NCBI GenBank assembly: GCA_029558435.1
Contig: JAKQEZ010000537.1
Location: 18,568 to 82,567 of the forward strand
DNA: 64,000 bases
Direction: 5' to 3'
DNA from: Bacteroidota bacterium
Lineage (GTDB): Bacteria > Bacteroidota > Bacteroidia > Flavobacteriales > Crocinitomicaceae
Positions 1-8,557 of the stretch are shown here, in pieces. The notes beneath the pieces are model-generated. The model saw nothing but the letters and a program-made list of their open reading frames with translations. It was not told the DNA's origin and did no database searches. The first letter of the stretch is position 1. Each line of letters opens with the position of its first letter. The translations under genes were made by a program, and so were the position numbers.

Positions 1-473
1 CTTATAGTTGGAATACATCGCCAGTGCAAACTACACAAACTGCCAACAACTTAGCAGGAGGCAGTTACACAGTTACAATAACCGATGGAAATAGCTGTGT
101 AAATACGAATACTGTAACTGTTAACCAAAGTTCAAACATTACGGTTACAATAACACCAACGCAAACATCATGTACTGCAAATACAGGAACGGCTACTGCA
201 AATGTTACAGGTGGAACTGCTCCTTACTCTTATAGTTGGAATACATCGCCTGTGCAAACCACACAAACTGCAATAAATTTAGCAGTTGGCAATTATACTG
301 TAACTGTAACAGATAATGCAGGATGTATTGCATCACAAAATGTTTCCATCAGTGCTGCAAACGCACCAACTGCATCCATTACTACAAGTCAAAATAGTAC
401 TTGTTTTGGTTCTAACAATGGAACTGCTACAGTAAGCGCAACAGGAGGAACTGCTCCTTACTCTTATAGTTGG
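1..473 (+). repeat. SprB-type coding repeats
   Basis: Bases 1-43 recur at 229-271 with two mismatches, and a 27-base block at 213-239 recurs exactly at 447-473. The offsets (228 and 234 bp) are multiples of three, so these are in-frame protein repeats of 76-78 residues. The near-identity of the DNA suggests recent duplication or gene conversion within the repeat array. Confidence 0.85.
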
Positions 474-1343
474 TCACCAACAGGAGGTAATAATGCAACA
501 GCTTCAAATCTTTCACCTAACATTTACACGGTAACAGTAACTGATGATGCTGGTTGTTCAACCACGCAACAAGTAACGATAACAGAACCTGCAGAATTAA
601 TTGTTACATTGAGTGAAACAGATACAGACTGTGGGCAAAGTAACGGTGAAATTACAACCAATGCAACAGGTGGTACAGGAACTTACAGTTATGTTTGGAC
701 TCCAAATGGAGAAACAACTTCATCAATAACTGGATTAAATGTTGGAAATTATTCAGTAACGGTAACAGATGCTAACGGTTGTTTAGCCTCAGCAACTGGG
801 ACAATTAATACATCCACAACATTTGGTTTAGATGCTACACCTGCTCAATCTACAATCGAAGCTGGAGGAAGTGTAAACTTAGAGATTGAAGTGGAAAACG
901 GAATCACAATAGGAACAATTGATTGGACGCCAACATCTGGTTTAAGTTGTACGGATTGCCCTAATCCTACTGCTAGTCCAAGTCAAACAACAACTTATTA
1001 CGTTACTGTAGTTGATGTAAATGGGTGTTCGGCAACAGATTCTTTAATTGTAACCGTTAAACAACCTTGTGGAGAATTATATGTTCCTACGATTTTCTCT
1101 CCAAACGGAGATCAAATGAACGATTTAGAATGTGTAATGGGTTCATGTGTTGTGTCAATTGACTTTACCATTTTTGATAGATGGGGAGAAATTGTGTTTC
1201 ACACCAAAGACAGAGACAACTGTTGGGATGGTAATTTTAGAGGAAAACCAGTTCAGTCGGGGGTGTATGTCTATAAATTAGTTGCTACTTTAGAAAATGG
1301 CGACACGGTAAAAGAATCTGGAAACATCAATGTTGTCCGCTAA
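3..1343 (+). CDS. T9SS type B cargo protein with SprB-type repeats (5' end outside window)
   Basis: The reading frame is open from the window edge, so the start lies upstream; the GTG at 24 is an internal valine codon. The visible 446 residues hold several roughly 76-78-residue repeats with the pattern TGGTAPYSYSW ... VTVTDxxGC, which is the SprB repeat of gliding adhesins. The last about 90 residues form a gliding-motility-associated C-terminal domain (PTIFSPNGDQMND, then FDRWGEIVF, then WDG), the sorting signal of type B substrates of the type IX secretion system. The protein is therefore predicted to be exported across the outer membrane and held at the surface or released. A PorP/SprF gene starts 24 bp downstream, the usual partner of such cargo. 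Whether it serves gliding, adhesion or something else cannot be told from the fragment. Confidence 0.9.
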   Translation, partial: YSWNTSPVQTTQTANNLAGGSYTVTITDGNSCVNTNTVTVNQSSNITVTITPTQTSCTANTGTATANVTGGTAPYSYSWNTSPVQTTQTAINLAVGNYTVTVTDNAGCIASQNVSISAANAPTASITTSQNSTCFGSNNGTATVSATGGTAPYSYSWSPTGGNNATASNLSPNIYTVTVTDDAGCSTTQQVTITEPAELIVTLSETDTDCGQSNGEITTNATGGTGTYSYVWTPNGETTSSITGLNVGNYSVTVTDANGCLASATGTINTSTTFGLDATPAQSTIEAGGSVNLEIEVENGITIGTIDWTPTSGLSCTDCPNPTASPSQTTTYYVTVVDVNGCSATDSLIVTVKQPCGELYVPTIFSPNGDQMNDLECVMGSCVVSIDFTIFDRWGEIVFHTKDRDNCWDGNFRGKPVQSGVYVYKLVATLENGDTVKESGNINVVR

Positions 1344-1367
1344 GTTGAACTATTAATACCACAAAAA

Positions 1368-2408
1368 ATGAAAAGAATATTGATAGGAACAATGCTTTGT
1401 TTGGTTACATCAACACAAGCACAAGACATCCATTTTTCACAAATGCCCTATTCTCCATTAACGTTAAATCCTGGTTTAGCTGGCGCAAATTATGACCTTT
1501 CTACTTCGTTAAATTTTAGGAGTCAATGGAACAGTGTTGCAGAGCCTTTTCAAACGGTGGCTTTTTCTGTTGATGCAAGATTGAACGCAAAAAACAAGAG
1601 AAGAGATAAAAAAGTGCATGTAGCTGCAGGAATTAATTTTTTTAACGACAGAGCTGGGCAAGCTAAAGTTGTTACAAACAATGCAAATTTTCATTTAGCC
1701 ACACACATCATTATGGATTACCGCCATACTTTAGGTTTGGGAATATACGGTGGGTGGTTGCAACGCACATTGGATCCAAATGCAGGAAGATGGGCCAACC
1801 AATACGATGGAATGGCATATAATCCAAACTATGCGTCAGGAGAAACGTTTAACACGTTATCTTTCAATAATTTTGACACAGGAGCTGGAATGGTTTATAC
1901 ATTTTATAATGGTCGAGAATCGCGAATTGCAGCGAATGATTCAAAAATGATAAATGTTGGTTTTGCAGCGTTTCATTTGAACAGGCCTGGGTATTCATTC
2001 ATCAATAAAGCACAAGAAAAAATGTATATACGCTTCTCTGCGTTTGCAAATGCTTCTTTTGGAATTAGAAATACCCATGTATTGATAGAACCAGGAATTT
2101 ATTTTCACAATCAAGGAAATGCTAGAGAGTTGTTTTTTGGGTTGTATGGAAAATACATCATCAAAGGAGAGTCTCACATTACCAATTTTGTGCAACAAAC
2201 AATGGTTGGTTTGGGGTTATTCTGCCGAAATCAAGATGCTTTGGTATTAAAAGCTATGTTTGAATGGAATGGACTAGGAATTGGTTTTGCGTATGATTTC
2301 AATTTATTTAACTCATTGATTCAACTTTCCAAATCAAGAGGTGGAATTGAAGTTGCCTTGCGTTGGGTAGTTCCTGATTTATTCAAATACAATTCCAGAA
2401 TTAAATAA
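1368..2408 (+). CDS. PorP/SprF family outer-membrane protein
   Basis: This 346-residue protein begins with a signal peptide (MKRILIGTMLCLVTSTQAQ) and continues with the family opening DIHFSQMPYSPLTLNPGLAG, followed by alternating beta strands and a C-terminal strand ending in hydrophobic and aromatic residues. The family comprises outer-membrane beta barrels required for secretion or surface attachment of particular type IX secretion cargo. The gene starts 24 bp after the SprB-repeat protein, most likely in the same operon, so it probably serves that cargo. Family assignment is firm; the specific partner is inferred from adjacency. Confidence 0.9.
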   Translation: MKRILIGTMLCLVTSTQAQDIHFSQMPYSPLTLNPGLAGANYDLSTSLNFRSQWNSVAEPFQTVAFSVDARLNAKNKRRDKKVHVAAGINFFNDRAGQAKVVTNNANFHLATHIIMDYRHTLGLGIYGGWLQRTLDPNAGRWANQYDGMAYNPNYASGETFNTLSFNNFDTGAGMVYTFYNGRESRIAANDSKMINVGFAAFHLNRPGYSFINKAQEKMYIRFSAFANASFGIRNTHVLIEPGIYFHNQGNARELFFGLYGKYIIKGESHITNFVQQTMVGLGLFCRNQDALVLKAMFEWNGLGIGFAYDFNLFNSLIQLSKSRGGIEVALRWVVPDLFKYNSRIK

Positions 2409-2412
2409 AAAA

Positions 2413-2444
2413 TTGAAGCTTAATTTCTAAATTGTTTACCTTTA
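2413..2444 (+). promoter_or_regulatory. Possible promoter of the HAD phosphatase gene
   Basis: TTG at 2413-2415, a 21-base spacer and TACCTTTA at 2437-2444 resemble the Bacteroidetes promoter TTG-N19-21-TAnnTTTG with the last base changed. It lies 14 bases upstream of the ATG at 2458. Confidence 0.35.
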
Positions 2445-2457
2445 CAAATTCAGGTAA

Positions 2458-3120
2458 ATGAATATGAATTTTAATCAATTTGAAGCTTTTATTTTTGATA
2501 TGGACGGCGTTTTAATCGACTCTGAACCATTATGGAAAATAGCAATGGAACAAACGTTTCAAGAAGTTGGATGCAGTTTAACTAAAAAAGATTTTCAAAA
2601 AACCGTAGGCATGCGCATCGACGAAGTGGTGAGTTATTGGTACCACCACACAGGCTGGCAAAATGTTTCCGAAAAAGAAGTAGAAAACCGCATTGTTAAC
2701 CGCATGATACACCTCATTGAGGAAAACGGAAAACCTTTGCCAGGAGTTGTGGATACGTTAAATCTTCTCAAAGCAAAAGGCGTGAAGATAGGTTTAGCAA
2801 CATCTTCCTATGCCATTTTAATTGCCGCTGTATTGAGAACACTCGATATACAAGATGCCTTTCATTATGTGCATTCTGCTGAGCATGAAAAATACGGAAA
2901 ACCTCATCCTGCAGTTTATCTCACAGTAGCTGAAAAATTAGGCGTAAATCCTAAAAGTTGTTTGGTGATTGAAGATTCATTAAGCGGAATTATTGCCGGA
3001 AAAGCAGCAAAAATGACAGTCGTTTGCATACCCGAAAAAACACATCATCCCGAACCTAAATTGATAATTGCCGACCATCAATTTGAATCTATGGAAGATT
3101 TATTTGTTGCACTACAGTAG
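2458..3120 (+). CDS. HAD superfamily phosphatase, beta-phosphoglucomutase-like
   Basis: A 220-residue cytoplasmic enzyme. Motif I is FDMDGVLIDSE (nucleophile Asp14, acid/base Asp16), motif II is the TSS of LATSS, motif III is the Lys of KYGKPHP, and motif IV is VIEDSLSG. With an alpha-helical cap after motif I it belongs to the subfamily of phosphoglucomutase-like and hexitol or 2-deoxyglucose phosphatases (YniC/HxpB type). Likely it dephosphorylates a small sugar phosphate; the substrate cannot be read from the sequence. A second ATG two codons in (2464) is an equally possible start. It sits between two secretion cargo genes without an evident functional link. Confidence 0.85.
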   Translation: MNMNFNQFEAFIFDMDGVLIDSEPLWKIAMEQTFQEVGCSLTKKDFQKTVGMRIDEVVSYWYHHTGWQNVSEKEVENRIVNRMIHLIEENGKPLPGVVDTLNLLKAKGVKIGLATSSYAILIAAVLRTLDIQDAFHYVHSAEHEKYGKPHPAVYLTVAEKLGVNPKSCLVIEDSLSGIIAGKAAKMTVVCIPEKTHHPEPKLIIADHQFESMEDLFVALQ

Positions 3121-3227
3121 TTTTTAACTTATAAATGGTTTATTGTTAATATATTAACAATTTGTAAAATAAGCAACTTTTTACTATTTTAGACGTCTCT
3201 GAACTATATACTAATTATTGATTTATT

Positions 3228-6200
3228 ATGAAAACAACTTGTAAACTTTTGTTTGCTTTCATAACACTGTTAAATACAATAGGTTATGCTCAACGCTTAA
3301 TCATAAAACCAACTACTAACAATCTATTACTACAAAAAATTGATAAAAATTTTGTATCTCATTCCGAATACAATCAATATGCTTTAGCACTTAATGTTGA
3401 GAATATTGAATTAATTCAATTAAGAACAGAAAATTCTAAAACTTTTTATGGGGTTGATGGACAATACCGCGTGCAGCAAACAGGAGGTGTTTTTCATTAT
3501 AAAGATCAAAACAACCAATGGATAACCCTGCAAGAACATGCAACAACCAATGGCAATGAATATGGAATTTTTCAATCTGAATTGCCGTTAAAAATAAACA
3601 CTGTTGATGGTTTAACATCCATGCAATTACAAAAAAACGGTGGCAACTATGAATTTGGAAAAAAAGTTTCTCTTGATTACATCGATAAAAATGGGTCTCT
3701 TGTAAAAAGTGTGTTTGGAACATTTAATAATGCACAAACATCCAACAACAAAGTTATATTTAGCAATGCTTTTAGTGGAATTGACCGCTATCAACAAATT
3801 AATTACTGGGATTTAACAACCGATTACATCATTAAACAAAAATTAGAACTTCCTGATAATGTGGAAACTATTCAATTCAATGATCGCATACGTATGCCAG
3901 AAGATTGGTCAATTGAATTTGGAGTAGGTCAACACACAAAATATGGTTGGGAAGGAAGTTTATTGATTAAAGATGAAAATGGCAATGTGCTTTCAGAAAT
4001 TTCAATGCCTAAATTTTACGATTCAAGCATTAAGAAAAGTAAAATGGAAAGTGGACATGCCATCAACGGAACTTATAAAATCAAAAAACTGTGCACAAAT
4101 ACCTACAACATTCAGTTGGTAGTACCAGCAAAATGGCTTAACAGCCCCAATTTAGTTTATCCGTTAATCATTGATCCAACGGCAACCAATACGTATGCAT
4201 CCAATCAAGCGTTGCAAGATAAAAACACAACATTTTCTGCAAGTTGCCAAGCAACAATGAATGTTACGATGATTGCAACTCCATATCAAGTTACTGGTAC
4301 CAATACTTCCTATAAAATTTGGGCAAAAGGATATATGGGCTATGTTGCAGATATTTTTGGTAATACCGATGTATATGCAGATAAAGCCGAACAACGTTCA
4401 AAGGTGGGCTCATTAAATGGTTGGACCGCTGTTCAAGCTGGTGTTGGAACAAACCATACGGGTCCTTGGACAGTTGCTAACAACAGTATGGATTACAACC
4501 TCACTAATCAAACAATTGCCAATGGTTGTTATAGCAGCCAACCTACTTTGCCTTTTTATTGGCAAGGATACCAAACTTTTTTACCTTACGATACAGGTGG
4601 TGGTTCTGGAAATATTTATACTGCTGGTTGTGTAACTGATTACCAAGAATTGGTTACAAATACATGGATTGTTACCGTTACATATACACCAACTGCTGAT
4701 ATTACACTGTCAAACTTTAATGTAGGAGCTTGTTCCAATAACCTTTACGATTTGTCTGGAACAGTAAACATTACCAATCCTCCTGCAACAGGCAACTTAA
4801 TTGCCACTACATGTGATGGTACGCAAGTGACTGTTGCCTCTGCTCCATTTAGTTTGGGTTCTTATCCATTAACAATGACAGGATTAAACGCCAACGGTCA
4901 AGCATGTGATGTTGAACTTTATTTTTCTGTGGGCGCTTGTTCTCAAGTATTAACACAAACATACACTGCACCGTCATGTACAACACCAACATGTAGTTTC
5001 TCAAGCATGACTGCATCCACCACCGGATGTGATCCAGGAAATACCTACACTGTTTCAGGTACTTTGACGTTTGCAAATGCACCTACAACAGGGCAATTAA
5101 TTGTAACCGATTGCTCGGGCAATACACAAACATTCAATGCACCGTTTACCAGTCCACAAAATTATTCTATTAGTTCACTTACACCAAACGGACAATCGTG
5201 TACAATCACAGCAGCTTTCACTGACGATGCTGCTTGTACCATTAACCAAAGTTATACCACACCAACAATACCGACTGTCAATGCGGGAAATGATGTGACT
5301 ATTTGTAGTGGAAGTTCAACAACACTTACCGCCTCTGGCGCAAGCAACTATGTATGGGATAACAATGCTGGTAATACAGCAAGTGTAACAGTGTCTCCTT
5401 CATCTACCACAACCTATATTGTTACAGCTACAAGCACTGGATGTACAGCAACCGATCAAGTTACGGTAACTGTTGCACCAAGTTTAAATGTCACAACAAC
5501 AGGTGATGTTACGATTTGTCCAGGTTCAACAGCAACAATAACTGCATCTGGAGCAACCAATTATTCATGGAATAACAATGCGGGTAGTTCTGCAACGATA
5601 AATGTTTCTCCAGCATCAACTACAACATATATTGTAACGGGTACAGATGCCAATGGTTGTTCAGGTCAAGCACAAGCAACAGTAACAGTTGCCAACAGTT
5701 TAACGTTAAACGCTACCAATGTTTCAATGTGCGAAGGCGGTAATAGCACAATCACCGTTTCTGGTGCTGGAACAAATGGAACTTACACTTGGCAGCCTGC
5801 AACTTATTTAAGTAGCGCAACAGGAAATACTGTAACCTTTACAGCTGGTGCAACTACAACATACACTATTACTGGAACAGATGCCAACGGATGTACAGGT
5901 ACAACAACAGTTACAGCAACTGTCAACCTTAACCCAACAATTGATGCAGGGGTTGATAAAATTGTTTGTACAGGAAGCAATGTAACCTTAACGGCATCAG
6001 GTGCAGGTTCAAATGGCACATACACATGGGATAATAACGTAGTAAATGGTAGTGCATTTATCCCTCCAGTTGGAACAACTACTTATACCGTAACGGGAAC
6101 AACAAGCAATGGATGTTCAGCAACAGACCAAGTTACGGTTACTGTAGAAGATACACCACAAATTAGTTTCACGGCTACGCAAGATCAAAATTGTAGTCCT

Positions 6201-6944
6201 GTTACAGCAACATTTACCAATACTTCAGCCAATGCAAACAATTGTGTATGGACGTTTAGCAATGGACAAACAATAACCAATTGCGGGCCAATTACACAAA
6301 CATATAACAACGCAGGCTACTATGGAGCAACTTTGCAAATTACTTCTCCAACAGGATGTGTAGCAACTTTGCATCAAGATTCATTGGTTTATGTAGAAGC
6401 AAAACCTGTTGCCTCTTTTGTGCCAAGTCCTGTAATTTTTGAATTGAGTAATCCGCAAGTTACATTTACCAATCATTCTACTGGAGCTACATCGTATCTA
6501 TGGGATTTTGACGACAATGGAGCAACTTCAACCCAAGAACATCCATTCCACAAATACCCAGAAACACCAGCTGCATATACTGTTACCTTGTATGCTTATT
6601 CTGCAAGTGGATGTATGGATTCAACAACTTATTTTGTGAAAGCAGAGGAAGATTTATTGTTTTACATTCCCAACACATTTACACCAGATGGTGATGAGTT
6701 TAACAATGTTTTCCAACCGGTGTTTACATCTGGCTTTGATCCTTTCGACTTCAATATGTTGATTTTCAACCGATGGGGCGAGCGTGTATTTGAATCTAAA
6801 GATGCAACAATTGGATGGGACGGTATATTTGGCGGAACAGGGAAAATGTGTCAAGATGGAACTTATATTTGGAAAATTGAATTCAAAACATTGAAAAACG
6901 ACGAACGTAAAACATACACCGGTCACGTAAATGTAATGCGTTAA
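3228..6944 (+). CDS. Large T9SS type B secreted protein with Ig-like and PKD domains
   Basis: This 1238-residue protein has a signal peptide (MKTTCKLLFAFITLLNTIGYAQ). An N-terminal region of about 320 residues ends in VYPLIIDPT, a phrase common in large Bacteroidetes surface proteins. Then come Cys-containing repeats, at least four Ig-like repeats of the type NAGNDVTICSGSSTTLTASG, a PKD-like domain (SYLWDFDDNGATSTQEHPFHKY) and a C-terminal gliding-motility-associated sorting domain (IPNTFTPDGDEFNNVF, FNRWGERVF, WDG). It is predicted to leave through the type IX system like the protein at 3-1343. No catalytic domain is recognisable; a structural, adhesive or binding role is most plausible. A strong terminator follows. 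Confidence 0.88.
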   Translation: MKTTCKLLFAFITLLNTIGYAQRLIIKPTTNNLLLQKIDKNFVSHSEYNQYALALNVENIELIQLRTENSKTFYGVDGQYRVQQTGGVFHYKDQNNQWITLQEHATTNGNEYGIFQSELPLKINTVDGLTSMQLQKNGGNYEFGKKVSLDYIDKNGSLVKSVFGTFNNAQTSNNKVIFSNAFSGIDRYQQINYWDLTTDYIIKQKLELPDNVETIQFNDRIRMPEDWSIEFGVGQHTKYGWEGSLLIKDENGNVLSEISMPKFYDSSIKKSKMESGHAINGTYKIKKLCTNTYNIQLVVPAKWLNSPNLVYPLIIDPTATNTYASNQALQDKNTTFSASCQATMNVTMIATPYQVTGTNTSYKIWAKGYMGYVADIFGNTDVYADKAEQRSKVGSLNGWTAVQAGVGTNHTGPWTVANNSMDYNLTNQTIANGCYSSQPTLPFYWQGYQTFLPYDTGGGSGNIYTAGCVTDYQELVTNTWIVTVTYTPTADITLSNFNVGACSNNLYDLSGTVNITNPPATGNLIATTCDGTQVTVASAPFSLGSYPLTMTGLNANGQACDVELYFSVGACSQVLTQTYTAPSCTTPTCSFSSMTASTTGCDPGNTYTVSGTLTFANAPTTGQLIVTDCSGNTQTFNAPFTSPQNYSISSLTPNGQSCTITAAFTDDAACTINQSYTTPTIPTVNAGNDVTICSGSSTTLTASGASNYVWDNNAGNTASVTVSPSSTTTYIVTATSTGCTATDQVTVTVAPSLNVTTTGDVTICPGSTATITASGATNYSWNNNAGSSATINVSPASTTTYIVTGTDANGCSGQAQATVTVANSLTLNATNVSMCEGGNSTITVSGAGTNGTYTWQPATYLSSATGNTVTFTAGATTTYTITGTDANGCTGTTTVTATVNLNPTIDAGVDKIVCTGSNVTLTASGAGSNGTYTWDNNVVNGSAFIPPVGTTTYTVTGTTSNGCSATDQVTVTVEDTPQISFTATQDQNCSPVTATFTNTSANANNCVWTFSNGQTITNCGPITQTYNNAGYYGATLQITSPTGCVATLHQDSLVYVEAKPVASFVPSPVIFELSNPQVTFTNHSTGATSYLWDFDDNGATSTQEHPFHKYPETPAAYTVTLYAYSASGCMDSTTYFVKAEEDLLFYIPNTFTPDGDEFNNVFQPVFTSGFDPFDFNMLIFNRWGERVFESKDATIGWDGIFGGTGKMCQDGTYIWKIEFKTLKNDERKTYTGHVNVMR

Positions 6945-6965
6945 AAACTTTAAGTTAAACACGTC

Positions 6966-7017
6966 AATCCTACTTCAAGCGGTACAAAAATACAGGCAAT
7001 TGAAGTAGGATTTTTTT
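6966..7017 (+). terminator. Rho-independent terminator after the secreted protein gene
   Basis: A perfect 13-bp stem (6966-6978 pairs with 7000-7012) with a 21-base loop is followed by a T run to 7017. It lies 21 bases after the stop codon at 6944. Confidence 0.9.
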
Positions 7018-7091
7018 GTTCCTGATAATTTACAAACCCAATAATCATTTATAAAGTGGATAAAACATTTTTTTATCCCAAAGGAACTTTG

Positions 7092-7099
7092 TAAATTTG
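7092..7099 (+). promoter_or_regulatory. -7 promoter box of ahcY
   Basis: TAAATTTG matches the Bacteroidetes -7 consensus TAnnTTTG and sits 31 bases before the ahcY ATG. I find no clear -33 TTG at the proper distance. Confidence 0.6.
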
Positions 7100-7130
7100 C
7101 ACTCTAAAAAATTGAAATTTAAATACTAAT

Positions 7131-8444
7131 ATGAGCAATACAACCGAAAAATTGGCTTACAAAGTAAAAGACATCAGTTTGGCCGACTGGGGAAGAAAAG
7201 AAATTAAATTAGCCGAAGCAGAAATGCCAGGATTAATGTCGCTTCGTGCAGAATATGGAGCTTCTAAACCATTGGCTGGAGCACGTATTGCAGGATGTTT
7301 GCACATGACTATTCAAACTGCTGTGTTGATTGAAACATTGGTTGAACTAGGAGCTGAAGTTACTTGGTCATCTTGTAACATTTTCTCTACACAAGATCAT
7401 GCTGCTGCTGCAATTGCTGCTGCTGGAATTCCAGTTTTTGCTTGGAAAGGAATGAATGAGCAAGAATTTGACTGGTGTATTGAACAAACATTGTTTGCTT
7501 TTGAAGGTGGCAAACCATTAAATATGATTTTGGACGACGGAGGCGATTTAACAAACATGGTTTTTGATCGTTACCCAGAATTAACAAAAGACATCAAAGG
7601 ACTTTCTGAAGAAACTACAACTGGTGTTCACCGTTTATACGAACGCGTTAAAAATGGAACATTGGTAATGCCTGCAATCAACGTAAACGACTCTGTAACA
7701 AAATCAAAATTTGATAACAAATACGGATGTAAAGAATCTTTGGTTGACTCTATCCGCCGTGCAACTGACGTTATGATGGCTGGTAAAGTAGCTGTTGTTT
7801 GTGGTTATGGTGACGTTGGTAAAGGTTCTGCTGCTTCTTTAAGAGGTGCTGGAGCGCGTGTAATTGTTACAGAAATCGACCCAATTTGTGCTTTACAAGC
7901 TGCAATGGACGGTTTTGAAGTGAAGAAATTAGATTCTGTTTGCCACAATGTTGACATTATTGTAACTACAACTGGTAATAAAGACATCGTTGTTGGTCGC
8001 CATTTTGAAAAAATGAAAGATAAAACCATCGTTTGTAATATCGGTCACTTCGATAACGAAATCGACATGGCTTGGTTGAACAAAAACTATGGCGCTACAA
8101 AATACGAAGTAAAACCACAAGTAGATATTTACAACGTAAAAGGTAACGAAATCATCATTTTGGCTGAAGGTCGTTTGGTAAACTTAGGATGTGCAACTGG
8201 TCACCCATCATTTGTAATGTCTAACTCATTTACCAACCAAACTTTGGCACAGATTGAATTGTGGACAAACTCAGACAAATACGAAAACTTAGTGTACATG
8301 TTGCCTAAGCACTTGGATGAGAAAGTAGCAAAATTACACCTTGCAAAAATTGGCGTTGAATTGGAAACATTGACTGAAGAACAAGCAAAATATATTGACG
8401 TTCCAGTTGAAGGACCATACAAAGCTGAACATTACAGATATTAA
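7131..8444 (+). CDS. ahcY: Adenosylhomocysteinase
   Basis: This 437-residue cytoplasmic enzyme hydrolyses S-adenosylhomocysteine to homocysteine and adenosine, relieving inhibition of methyltransferases and feeding the methionine cycle. The sequence has the NAD-binding motif GYGDVGKG at residues 225-232, the substrate-domain block [15 protein letters not shown], the segment [15 protein letters not shown] and the conserved C terminus ending in KAEHYRY. Length fits the bacterial form lacking the 40-residue insertion of some homologues. It is transcribed alone, with its own -7 box and a terminator just after the stop. Confidence 0.97.
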   Translation: MSNTTEKLAYKVKDISLADWGRKEIKLAEAEMPGLMSLRAEYGASKPLAGARIAGCLHMTIQTAVLIETLVELGAEVTWSSCNIFSTQDHAAAAIAAAGIPVFAWKGMNEQEFDWCIEQTLFAFEGGKPLNMILDDGGDLTNMVFDRYPELTKDIKGLSEETTTGVHRLYERVKNGTLVMPAINVNDSVTKSKFDNKYGCKESLVDSIRRATDVMMAGKVAVVCGYGDVGKGSAASLRGAGARVIVTEIDPICALQAAMDGFEVKKLDSVCHNVDIIVTTTGNKDIVVGRHFEKMKDKTIVCNIGHFDNEIDMAWLNKNYGATKYEVKPQVDIYNVKGNEIIILAEGRLVNLGCATGHPSFVMSNSFTNQTLAQIELWTNSDKYENLVYMLPKHLDEKVAKLHLAKIGVELETLTEEQAKYIDVPVEGPYKAEHYRY

Positions 8445-8462
8445 TCAGTAAAAAATAAGTGG

Positions 8463-8490
8463 AAAGGTGGTTCGATGGAATCACCTTTTT
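8463..8490 (+). terminator. Terminator of ahcY
   Basis: AAAGGTGGTTC (8463-8473) pairs with GAATCACCTTT (8478-8488) through one G-T wobble, with a four-base loop GATG, followed by T residues. Confidence 0.8.
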
Positions 8491-8519
8491 TTATACCCAA
8501 AAAATTATCAGATTATCAT

Positions 8520-8527
8520 TATCTTTG
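8520..8527 (+). promoter_or_regulatory. -7 promoter box of ileS
   Basis: TATCTTTG matches TAnnTTTG exactly. It lies 30 bases before the chosen ileS ATG at 8558 and downstream of the ahcY terminator, which supports that start over the earlier in-frame ATG at 8459. Confidence 0.65.
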
Positions 8528-8557
8528 CAATCTGATAGATTCCAAGAAATAGTAGCA

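Noticed and set aside
1..473. Spaced repeats resembling a CRISPR-like array
   Set aside because: Offsets are multiples of three within one reading frame and the repeats translate to SprB-type domains; no cas genes are nearby.
8459..8557. Longer ileS starting at 8459
   Set aside because: The extra 33 residues are atypical and cross the ahcY terminator and the ileS -7 box.
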